A DNA stretch of 9,904 nt, taken from NCBI GenBank assembly GCA_947632625.1, contig CANRPZ010000046.1, positions 1-9,904 of the forward strand, in the 5' to 3' direction. A program made the position numbers and the translations under genes. This DNA is from an uncultured Bacilli bacterium (lineage in GTDB: Bacteria > Bacillota_I > Bacilli_A > RF39 > UBA660). Below, piece after piece: positions 1-6,376 of this stretch. The notes beneath the pieces were generated by a model, which saw only the letters and a program-made list of their open reading frames with translations, had not been told where the DNA came from and searched no databases. Within the stretch, counting starts at the first letter, position 1, and each line of letters opens with the position of its first letter.

Positions 1-62
1 ACCATGGAACCCGAAGGAACAGATTTACAGTCTGCCGCGTTTGACCACTTCGCTATCCCTCC
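1..62 (-). tRNA. tRNA-Tyr (GTA), 3' part cut by window edge
   Basis: Reading leftward, the 5' acceptor strand GGAGGGA is followed by U8-A9, a D-arm, an anticodon stem-loop with CTGTAAA (anticodon GTA) and the start of a long variable arm, as expected for a bacterial class II tRNA-Tyr. The T-arm, 3' acceptor strand and CCA lie beyond base 1. It sits 5 nt after the CCA of tRNA-Thr, so it is the third visible gene of the Val-Thr-Tyr cluster. Confidence 0.93.
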
Positions 63-67
63 AAAAG

Positions 68-143
68 TGGTGCCGACTGAGGGAATCGAACCCCCAACCT
101 ACTGATTACAAGTCAGTTGCGCTACCAATTACGCTAAGTCGGC
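68..143 (-). tRNA. tRNA-Thr (TGT)
   Basis: A complete 76-nt cloverleaf. The acceptor stem is GCCGACT/AGTCGGC with discriminator A and an encoded CCA (68-70). The anticodon stem CTGAC closes a loop TTTGTAA-like with anticodon TGT, and the T-loop is the standard GGTTCGATTCC type. It lies 13 nt downstream of tRNA-Val and 5 nt upstream of tRNA-Tyr in the same transcript. Confidence 0.95.
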
Positions 144-156
144 AAAAAAAATAAAA

Positions 157-233
157 TGGTGGGCGCTATAGGACTCGAACCTATGACCCCCTGCTTGTAA
201 GGCAGGTGCTCTAACCAACTGAGCTAAGCGCCC
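157..233 (-). tRNA. tRNA-Val (TAC)
   Basis: A complete 77-nt tRNA. The acceptor stem is GGGCGCT/AGCGCCC with discriminator A and encoded CCA (157-159). The anticodon arm is CCTGC-CTTACAA-GCAGG (anticodon TAC) and the T-arm is canonical. It is the first gene of the cluster, about 12 nt downstream of the start site predicted from the promoter at 252-280. Confidence 0.96.
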
Positions 234-251
234 ATGTACTGGACATAATCA

Positions 252-280
252 ACTATAACAAAAATGTTAAATTATGTCAA
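252..280 (-). promoter_or_regulatory. sigma-A promoter of the Val-Thr-Tyr tRNA operon
   Basis: On the minus strand a perfect -35 TTGACA (275-280) is separated by exactly 17 nt from a -10 TATAGT (252-257). Predicted transcription starts near 245, about 12 nt before tRNA-Val. This is the strongest promoter in the window, as expected for stable RNA genes, and it lets the tRNAs be expressed independently of the asparagine synthase gene upstream. No convincing GC-rich terminator separates that gene from the promoter. Confidence 0.87.
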
Positions 281-300
281 TACATGACTTTAAAAATTTT

Positions 301-2139
301 TTAATTTTTTATAAAATAAACCTCATACCATATCAAGAACATGTAAATATTATAAATTTTACGACCATTGTTCTTACTATTATTATAGTGATCATTTAAT
401 AATTGGTTAATAAATTTTTTATCAAAAAATTGATCAACATAAGGTTTTTCAAACATTTCTTTAACCATTTTATAATACTTTTCTTCTCTAATCCATTTTG
501 AAAAAGGAACAGGAAATCCCAACTTTCTTCTCTTTGACCACTCTTCTGGGATTCGTTCATGAGCAATATCTCGGAATAAATATTTTGTTTGTTTTTTTCT
601 AATTAAATATTTTGTTGGAATTTTTTTGGAATAATTAAATAGTACACTATCCAATAAGGGAACACGTAGTTCTAATGAATTTGCCATCGTCATCTTATCG
701 GCCTTTAATAAAATATCTTGGGGAAGCCAAAAATGCATATCAATATACATTTTCTTGGTCACATCATCTTGTTTTTTTACTTTATCATAATAAGGTTTTA
801 TAACATCTCCAATTGTTTCTTTATTTCGTAAATTAGCAGCCAAGATTTCGTTTGCTTCTTCTTCTGTAATAAAAGACCCATGACCAATATATCGTTCATA
901 AAAAGGTCTTCCATACCTTTTCAAAGTATTTTGCCCAGGAAAATGAGGCAACGGCGTTACGAAAGAAGAAATTCCTTTTCTTATAAAAAGCGGAACTTTC
1001 GTATAAAGACGTAACAAAAATGGCTCATAGTATTCATTATAACCTGCAAACATTTCATCGCTTCCCTCACCCGATAAAACAACTTTTACTTGTTTACTAG
1101 CAAGTCCTGATAAAAAATACAAAGGTACCGTAGAAAGATTGGCATGTGGTTCATCGGTATAGTACATAATAGTTGGTAAAATATCGAAAAACTCATCACT
1201 TGTAATTTTCTTTTCTTCATTTTTTATTCCTAACCTATCGGATAAATCTTTTGCAAGCATAGTCTCATCAAACCCCGGCAAAAGAAAACCAACAGAAAAG
1301 GTTTTATCAGGCCTTGCAACACTTACAACATAAGAAGAATCCACTCCTCCTGATAAATACGAACCTACCTCTACATCACTAGTGATTTGATGATATTTAA
1401 TAGAATCTTCCAAAATGGCTTTTAATTCTTCCTTATAAGTTTCATAAGGCTTATTCGTTTTAGAATAATCGATATTAAAATACTCTTTTATAGATAATTT
1501 ACCATTTTTATATTTAAAATAATGACCCGGTTTTAATTTATACACATTTTTAAAGAAAGTTTCTTCATGAACAGAATATTGAAAAATCAAATACATTTTT
1601 AAAGCATCCGTATTTACCTCTTTTTTAAAATCAGGATGTTTTAAAAAAGCTTTAATTTCACTAGCAAAGCAAAATTGTTCCTTTGTTTTATAATAATAAA
1701 AAGGTTTTATACCAAAATGATCCCTTGCTCCAATTAATTCTTGCCTTTTTTTATCATAAATAACAAATGCAAACATTCCGCGTAAACGTGAAAAAAACTT
1801 TTCTTTATATTCCTCATAACCATGAATTAAAACCTCGGTATCCGTTTTTGTTTTAAAAATATGACCCTTTTTAATTAAATCTTCTTTTAAACTTTCATAG
1901 TTATAGATCTCCCCATTAAAAACGATTGCCATTGTCTTATCTTCGTTATAAATAGGTTGAGACCCACTTTTAGACAAATCGATAATAGACAATCGACGAT
2001 GTCCAAGGGCTACAAAAGAATCCACATAGTACCCTTCTGCATCAGGTCCACGATGTTTAATCATATCGGCCATTTCTTTAATAATTTCTTTTTTTTCCTT
2101 TTGTTTATGTCGATCTACAAATCCTACAATTCCACACAT
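301..2139 (-). CDS. asnB: Glutamine-hydrolysing asparagine synthase family amidotransferase (AsnB/AsnH type)
   Basis: 612 aa, the usual length for the family. The N-terminal class II glutaminase domain starts MCGIVGF, with Cys2 as the nucleophile exposed after Met removal. It has HRGPD (29-33), GHRRLSIIDL (46-55) and NGEIYN (75-80). The C-terminal synthetase domain has the PP-loop SGGVDSS (263-269), LSGEGSDEMFAGY (355-367) and a later SLELRVPLLD motif. The family hydrolyses glutamine and uses the ammonia to amidate an adenylated carboxylate, classically aspartate to asparagine; AsnH and LtsA paralogues instead amidate peptidoglycan precursors. The SD GAGGAAAA overlaps the TGA stop of the ligase gene 12 nt upstream, so the two are probably translationally coupled. 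That context favours an AsnH-like cell-wall role, but free asparagine synthesis cannot be excluded from sequence. Confidence 0.93.
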   Translation of the reverse strand: MCGIVGFVDRHKQKEKKEIIKEMADMIKHRGPDAEGYYVDSFVALGHRRLSIIDLSKSGSQPIYNEDKTMAIVFNGEIYNYESLKEDLIKKGHIFKTKTDTEVLIHGYEEYKEKFFSRLRGMFAFVIYDKKRQELIGARDHFGIKPFYYYKTKEQFCFASEIKAFLKHPDFKKEVNTDALKMYLIFQYSVHEETFFKNVYKLKPGHYFKYKNGKLSIKEYFNIDYSKTNKPYETYKEELKAILEDSIKYHQITSDVEVGSYLSGGVDSSYVVSVARPDKTFSVGFLLPGFDETMLAKDLSDRLGIKNEEKKITSDEFFDILPTIMYYTDEPHANLSTVPLYFLSGLASKQVKVVLSGEGSDEMFAGYNEYYEPFLLRLYTKVPLFIRKGISSFVTPLPHFPGQNTLKRYGRPFYERYIGHGSFITEEEANEILAANLRNKETIGDVIKPYYDKVKKQDDVTKKMYIDMHFWLPQDILLKADKMTMANSLELRVPLLDSVLFNYSKKIPTKYLIRKKQTKYLFRDIAHERIPEEWSKRRKLGFPVPFSKWIREEKYYKMVKEMFEKPYVDQFFDKKFINQLLNDHYNNSKNNGRKIYNIYMFLIWYEVYFIKN

Positions 2140-2151
2140 TTTTTATTTTCC

Positions 2152-3360
2152 TCATTTCCAATATCCATTTTTGTATTCTTTATAGTAATGAAACCATCTT
2201 TTATGTAATAGCAAAAAACGTTTAAAATTCTTATCTACTTTTGCAGACATTGGTTTAACAACATTTTTCCACATTTTTAAAGCTTCTTTTTTAAATTCTT
2301 CATTTTTAATATATTTTTTAACAATTCCCTTTGGTACAAAAGAAAGTAAAACTTTATCAGTTAAAAAAGTATACGGTTTTTCTTGATGAAACAAAACATC
2401 TTCTGCTAAAACTTGAACAAGGTTCTTGTCTAATAAAGTGACATAATAACTACATCTTCCTTGACGAGCATTAATTTCTAATACTTTAAAACAATTATCT
2501 CGAGAATCGTATTTCATATCCACCTCGGCAAAACCAGTATAATGAATCTTTTCCATAAACGAACGTATATCTTCACTCATTTTTAAAATATCGCCCTTTG
2601 TTGTATTAAAACCATTAATAAGAACAGCAGCATTGCCAATCATCGATTTTGTATGTTCTTGCAAACCAATTTGAGCAAAGCTTACAAATTCAACCTTACC
2701 TTTTGTGTTCACATAAACAACTGCATCAAAAAGATAGGAATCATCCCCAGGAATAAATTCTTGCAAAATTAATTTATCTTTATAGCCACTTTCCTTAATT
2801 AAAGCAATTGTCTTTTTTAATTCTTCTTCGGTTTCTATTTTATAAATTTTATTTTTTCCATTAAATTTTATATGATTGTACTCTACTACATTGGCACATT
2901 TTAAAATACAAGGATAGTCCATTTTAGGGATTTTGGTATTTTTTTTAACATCGTAATAAAAAGTTTTAGGAAATTTTAAAACGGATTTTTCATACGTTTT
3001 ATAAAAATTTTCTTTATTGGTTAAACTTTTTATGATTTCAATACTTGGATAATTAAAAACATATTGTTTACTTAATTTTTCTTTATTTTTAGAAATAAAC
3101 TCAACATAGGTTTCATTAGTACTAATTAAAAGTATCTTTTGATTTTTATGTTGTTGAGCAAATTTTTTTAATGTCTTTAAAAATCCCTCTTCTTTCCATA
3201 AATCTTCTTCATAAGAAACATGCAATATATTCGAAAATTTAGTAAAAGCTAAACGATCTTTTCCAATAACATAGGCTTTTTTATGATAAGCTTCATAACA
3301 ACATCTTGCCATGTAATAGGCATTAGCATCTGTTCCTAAAATGAGTACGATAAAATCCAT
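2152..3360 (-). CDS. ATP-grasp carboxylate-amine ligase, D-aspartate ligase (Aslfm)-like
   Basis: 402 aa, soluble, no signal peptide. The N-terminus (ILGTDANAYYMAR, 7-19) matches the pre-ATP-grasp domain I recall from Firmicutes carboxylate-amine ligases of the Enterococcus faecium D-aspartate ligase group. The ATP-grasp core shows a nucleotide-binding Lys in YPCILKCAN (K154), the hinge strand LILQEFIPGDDS (197-208), GFAEVDMKYD (276-285) and the Mg-binding LEINARQGR (294-302, E295 and N297). A C-terminal SFVPKGIVKKYI segment is also typical of this group as I remember it. Such enzymes activate a carboxylate as an acyl phosphate and join it to an amine; Aslfm adds D-Asp to the stem lysine of the peptidoglycan precursor. 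A GGAGG SD overlaps the TAG stop of the racemase gene upstream, and the amidotransferase follows directly. Substrate is inferred from family and context. Confidence 0.85.
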   Translation of the reverse strand: MDFIVLILGTDANAYYMARCCYEAYHKKAYVIGKDRLAFTKFSNILHVSYEEDLWKEEGFLKTLKKFAQQHKNQKILLISTNETYVEFISKNKEKLSKQYVFNYPSIEIIKSLTNKENFYKTYEKSVLKFPKTFYYDVKKNTKIPKMDYPCILKCANVVEYNHIKFNGKNKIYKIETEEELKKTIALIKESGYKDKLILQEFIPGDDSYLFDAVVYVNTKGKVEFVSFAQIGLQEHTKSMIGNAAVLINGFNTTKGDILKMSEDIRSFMEKIHYTGFAEVDMKYDSRDNCFKVLEINARQGRCSYYVTLLDKNLVQVLAEDVLFHQEKPYTFLTDKVLLSFVPKGIVKKYIKNEEFKKEALKMWKNVVKPMSAKVDKNFKRFLLLHKRWFHYYKEYKNGYWK

Positions 3361-3371
3361 TTTCTTTCCTC

Positions 3372-4550
3372 CTAATAGTTTATTTCAATAGTATCATCAT
3401 TTTCTTTATGTATTCTTGGTACACGATTTGTGATCGTATTTAATACATGATAAGCATTGGTATTTAATGTTCTTGCTACCTCTTTAATACTTATAGTATC
3501 TCCAAAAATTTCAACTTTATCTTTTACTTTTACATTTTTATCTACAAGCACCATTAACATATCCATAGAATCCGCAACTATTTTATATTTTTTCTTATGA
3601 ATTACAACATATTGAAACTCTTTACTTACACCATCTGCATACCCAATAGGAATCGTTGCAATAAAACCATCTTCTTTTACTTTATAACTTGCATTATAAC
3701 CAACAAATTCATTTTTAGTAACTTTACGAATAGACATAACGGTCGAATAAAGCCCAAAAGCCTCTTTTACATCCAAATCATTTGTAAGGATAGTTTTACT
3801 AATATGTTTTCTTTTAAGATAAAGTTGTCTTTTTAATTCTCTTAATTTTCCTTTTAAACCAATAATCCTACGATTTTGACTGAAGCCATATAATACAATT
3901 CCCAAACGCACTCCCGTAACAAAAGCTAATTTTTCATGTGTAACAAGTGTTAAGCTTCTATCCAAATGCACTATAGGAATTTCTTTTAAATCAATTCCTT
4001 TTGTGAGTTTTAAAAAGGTATTTAGTTGTTGATCATAATACACATCCGCTATTCCACTAGAAGCAAAATGAGAATAAATTCCTTCTAATTCCAACTTATC
4101 GTTTTTTAAAATAATTTTTATAGCTTCCTTAACGTCTTTATTTGTTTTAAATCCTAAACGATTCATGCCCGTATCTATTTTTAAATGAATTTTAATTGTA
4201 AAAGGTAAATTTATTTTATTTAGTTCTTTTACATATTCTAAACTTTCTACTGTAATAGTAATTTTATTGTTCATGACATCATCCATATACTCTAAATCAA
4301 TCGGTTCTAAAACTAAAATAGGAATAGTACGACTAAATTTTCGAACCGAAAGAGCCTCATCTAAAGAAGAAACCGCTAAATAGTTAATTCCTCCTTTAAT
4401 TAAATTACGAACAACGCGAAACCCATGACTATAAGCATTATTTTTTACAACACCTATATAATAGGTATATCCTGAATATTTATTTTTTATTTTTTTAACA
4501 TTTTCTTCTAACTGATTTCCATCTATAATGGCATAAGTTTTTCTATACAT
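3372..4550 (-). CDS. alr: Alanine racemase family protein (PLP, fold type III), possibly with altered specificity
   Basis: 392 aa from the chosen start. The PLP lysine lies in VVKNNAYSHG (K36, with Y40 after it). Other family motifs are HLKIDTGMNRLGF, YSHFASS, VRLGIVLYGF (keeping the Arg that contacts the PLP ring nitrogen), GYNASY (the catalytic Tyr equivalent), PIGYADG, SMDM (the usual CMDQ) and NRVPR near the C-terminus. Start: AAGGTG at 4558-4563 lies 7 nt before ATG 4548-4550, and MYRKTYAII is a typical Alr N-terminus; an upstream in-frame ATG at 4571 has a poorer SD. Odd points: a basic stretch of about 35 extra residues follows LYGF, and Asn stands where Geobacillus Alr has Tyr354. It heads the ligase-amidotransferase set, so it could supply D-Asp, D-Ser or D-Ala. 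Whether it is the housekeeping alanine racemase is unknown. Confidence 0.87.
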   Translation of the reverse strand: MYRKTYAIIDGNQLEENVKKIKNKYSGYTYYIGVVKNNAYSHGFRVVRNLIKGGINYLAVSSLDEALSVRKFSRTIPILVLEPIDLEYMDDVMNNKITITVESLEYVKELNKINLPFTIKIHLKIDTGMNRLGFKTNKDVKEAIKIILKNDKLELEGIYSHFASSGIADVYYDQQLNTFLKLTKGIDLKEIPIVHLDRSLTLVTHEKLAFVTGVRLGIVLYGFSQNRRIIGLKGKLRELKRQLYLKRKHISKTILTNDLDVKEAFGLYSTVMSIRKVTKNEFVGYNASYKVKEDGFIATIPIGYADGVSKEFQYVVIHKKKYKIVADSMDMLMVLVDKNVKVKDKVEIFGDTISIKEVARTLNTNAYHVLNTITNRVPRIHKENDDTIEINY

Positions 4551-4612
4551 AAAATCACACCTTTTCTCCATTATACCTAAAATGAAATAAAAAAGAAATA
4601 AGATTACACACG

Positions 4613-5446
4613 TTAATTTCTTTTGTCGTATTCTTCTAAAAACGAATGCTTAACGCCATTTTTACGATATCCAAGTATACAATGGGCATTAATATTTTCT
4701 AGGCTTTTAAAAATGTTATCATCAATATCTTTTTCTTCTTTTCGTAAAGTATTGATTAGTTTTTTCATTTCCAGGCGTTTGCTAGTTCCATCATCATTAA
4801 TACTACAACTTTCGGTGAATCGACAAGCGCAATTAATAAAATGTAAGTCATTATAGTTTGCCCAAGATAAAATAGAATTTTCTTTAACTAAATAAAGAGG
4901 TCTTATTAATTCTAATCCAGAAAAGTTATCACTGTAAAGTTTAGGCATCATGGTTTTGATCTCTGCACCATAAAACATCGAAAGCAAGGTTGTTTCAATT
5001 ACATCATCAAAGTGATGTCCTAAAGCAATTTTATTGCAGCCAAGTTCTTTTGCTTTATTGTATAGGTGTCCCCTGCGCATTCTTGCACATAAATAGCAGG
5101 GATTTCCTTTTGTTAAAGAACTTACTACGTTAAAGATATCGGTTTCAAACATTTCAATAGGAACATTTAATAATTTAGCATTTTCTAAAATTCGTTTTTT
5201 ATTTTCTTCATTATAACCAGGATTCATAACAACATAATAAGCATCAAAAGAAATTTTGCCATGCCTTTTTAATTCTTGAATACATTTTGCGAGCAGAAAA
5301 GAATCTTTTCCACCACTAATGCATACCATAATTTTATCATGATCTTGAATAAGTTGATAATCCTTTATCGCTTTAATAAATCGACTCCAAATTTCTTTAC
5401 GATACGTTTTAATAATACTTTTTTCTATCATTTTTATTTTTTCCAT
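4613..5446 (-). CDS. ttcA: TtcA-family tRNA thiolation protein (PP-loop ATPase)
   Basis: 277 aa from the chosen start. An N-type ATP pyrophosphatase domain carries the PP-loop SGGKDS (44-49). A CYLC pair (C117, C120) in the PCYLCARMRRGHLY block and GHHFDD (143-148) are hallmarks of the TtcA/TtuA family. Further cysteines (C206, C208, C214) follow in NCACRFTESC, where TtcA has its third Fe-S ligand. TtcA uses ATP and an Fe-S cluster to thiolate tRNA, giving 2-thiocytidine at position 32; the exact target here is inferred. Start: AGAAGG (5455-5460) lies 8 nt before ATG at 5446 and overlaps the TAA of the upstream gene. The longer in-frame start at 5479 would lie inside that gene and has no good SD. 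Probably co-transcribed with the YqfO-like gene. Confidence 0.85.
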   Translation of the reverse strand: MEKIKMIEKSIIKTYRKEIWSRFIKAIKDYQLIQDHDKIMVCISGGKDSFLLAKCIQELKRHGKISFDAYYVVMNPGYNEENKKRILENAKLLNVPIEMFETDIFNVVSSLTKGNPCYLCARMRRGHLYNKAKELGCNKIALGHHFDDVIETTLLSMFYGAEIKTMMPKLYSDNFSGLELIRPLYLVKENSILSWANYNDLHFINCACRFTESCSINDDGTSKRLEMKKLINTLRKEEKDIDDNIFKSLENINAHCILGYRKNGVKHSFLEEYDKRN

Positions 5447-5459
5447 AATTTTTACCTTC

Positions 5460-5801
5460 TTATTTAAAAATGGTTTCATCCAGTAAAGGAATAATATCTA
5501 TAACGGGTTCTTCATAAGGATGATTTTTTTTAATAGTCGCTAAAATCTTTTTAGCCATGCCAACATCACATAGGATTTCTAATCTTTCTTCTTGCACAAA
5601 TTCCAATTTATTTTTCTTTCCTAAATAAGGATTCGCTTTTTCATTGGGCATAAATGTACCTGTGCATTTTGTGGAAACACTACAATAGCTATAGTTTCCT
5701 ATTATTCCTGCTCCAGCTTTAAAAACTGCCTTACGAATTTTGGCAACACTTTCTACAGGTATTGTTACAGCAATCTTAACTTTTGAAAATTGTATTTCCA
5801 T
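5460..5801 (-). CDS. Stand-alone YqfO/NIF3 C-terminal-type domain (CutA/PII-like fold)
   Basis: 113 aa. The sequence matches the PII/CutA-like insert domain of Bacillus YqfO-type NIF3 proteins: VKIAVTIPVESV at the N-terminus, GAGIIGNYSYCSVSTKCTGTF (30-50), a NPYLG block (57-61), and HPYEEP (94-99) followed by a hydrophobic end. The two metal-binding NIF3 halves are absent, so this is the small single-domain form also found in other Firmicutes. Its biochemical role is not established; the family name 'divalent cation tolerance' should not be taken as function. SD AGGTGG (5806-5811) sits 4 nt before the ATG. The TtcA gene follows after 13 nt, which suggests co-transcription but no obvious shared pathway. 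Confidence 0.8.
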   Translation of the reverse strand: MEIQFSKVKIAVTIPVESVAKIRKAVFKAGAGIIGNYSYCSVSTKCTGTFMPNEKANPYLGKKNKLEFVQEERLEILCDVGMAKKILATIKKNHPYEEPVIDIIPLLDETIFK

Positions 5802-5818
5802 TTTTCCACCTCTTGTTT

Positions 5819-5827
5819 ATTTTATCA
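5819..5827 (-). promoter_or_regulatory. Candidate extended -10 promoter of the YqfO-like/ttcA pair
   Basis: The minus strand reads TGATAAAAT (TGN plus TAAAAT), an extended -10 just after the nrdG terminator and upstream of the YqfO-like gene. No good -35 is visible. The alternative overlapping hexamer TATGAT (5824-5829) would leave a slightly longer 5' UTR. A promoter is needed here because the terminator at 5847-5877 isolates the gene from nrdDG. Confidence 0.4.
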
Positions 5828-5846
5828 TATATTTATTTCTTCTTTC

Positions 5847-5877
5847 ATAAAAAAAGCTTCAGGCATTTTGAAGCTTT
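5847..5877 (-). terminator. Intrinsic terminator of the nrdDG operon, overlapping the end of nrdG
   Basis: On the minus strand a 9-bp perfect stem (arm AAAGCTTCA, 5869-5877; matching arm 5853-5861) with a 7-nt loop runs straight into a tract of T residues (5849-5855). The nrdG stop codon TGA (5859-5861) forms the start of the descending arm, so the last codons of nrdG encode the ascending arm. Confidence 0.85.
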
Positions 5878-6374
5878 GTTTCATTTTCATAAAGTACAAC
5901 TTTTTTGGCTTTTAAAGATTTTTGCACATCAATTACTCTTTGGTTAGAAGAACCTCTCCAAGCTAACATTGGGTTACGTAGTTCATCTACATATTGACCA
6001 TCTACTAAAACATCAATATAGTTTAAAACTTTCTTTTCTTTTAAGTCTCGGTCAAATAGAAATCCACTCCAAACCCATAATGTTTTTTTAGGATACTTTT
6101 CTTTAAAAGCACGAGCAAGTTTTAAAGTTCCCTCAATATTATTTGGATGCATTGGCTCTCCTCCTAATATAGATAAACCCGCTATATACTCTTTTCCACA
6201 TAAATCTAGAATATGGGCAATTGTTTCTTCTGTAAATTCACGTCCTTTATTAAAATCATGCGTTTCAGGATTAAAACAATTCTTACAATGAAAAGCGCAG
6301 CCTTGCATAAAAATAGATATACGAACCCCTGGTCCATTTGCTATATCCATTTTTCTTATTTTATTATAACGCAT
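5859..6374 (-). CDS. nrdG: Anaerobic ribonucleotide reductase activating enzyme (radical SAM)
   Basis: 171 aa, normal for NrdG. The N-terminus carries MDIANGPGVRISIFMQGC and the radical-SAM cluster CAFHCKNC (C26, C30, C33), which binds the [4Fe-4S] cluster that cleaves S-adenosylmethionine. A GGEP motif follows at about residues 71-74 (SILGGEPMHP), then a WVWSGF-type strand and a conserved D-V-L-V-D-G block. The protein generates the glycyl radical on NrdD. The start codon lies 2 nt after the nrdD stop, with its SD (GAGGAA) made from the last nrdD codons, so translation is coupled. The gene ends within the terminator hairpin. Confidence 0.95.
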   Translation of the reverse strand: MRYNKIRKMDIANGPGVRISIFMQGCAFHCKNCFNPETHDFNKGREFTEETIAHILDLCGKEYIAGLSILGGEPMHPNNIEGTLKLARAFKEKYPKKTLWVWSGFLFDRDLKEKKVLNYIDVLVDGQYVDELRNPMLAWRGSSNQRVIDVQKSLKAKKVVLYENETKLQNA

Positions 6375-6376
6375 AA

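Noticed and set aside
1957..2208. Plus-strand open frames opposite asnB, alr, ttcA, nrdG and the hypothetical gene
   Set aside because: They are antisense to well-supported genes, rich in Phe/Ile/Ser from AT-rich complement, and lack SDs and known motifs.
4551..4571. Longer start for the racemase (adds MEKRCDF)
   Set aside because: These codons contain the AAGGTG SD serving ATG 4550, and family members usually begin close to MYR.
4570..4624. Possible separate transcription unit for the racemase set: TATAAT (4570-4575) plus a weak inverted repeat with 9-bp arms AAAAGAAAT at 4591-4599 and 4616-4624
   Set aside because: No -35 matching better than about 2 of 6 at 16-18 nt spacing, and the hairpin has a single G-C pair. 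The racemase genes may be transcribed from here or from the ttcA promoter; the sequence does not decide.
5447..5479. Longer start for the TtcA-family protein (adds MKPFLNKKVKI)
   Set aside because: It lies inside the preceding gene with no SD, while ATG 5446 has AGAAGG at 8 nt spacing.
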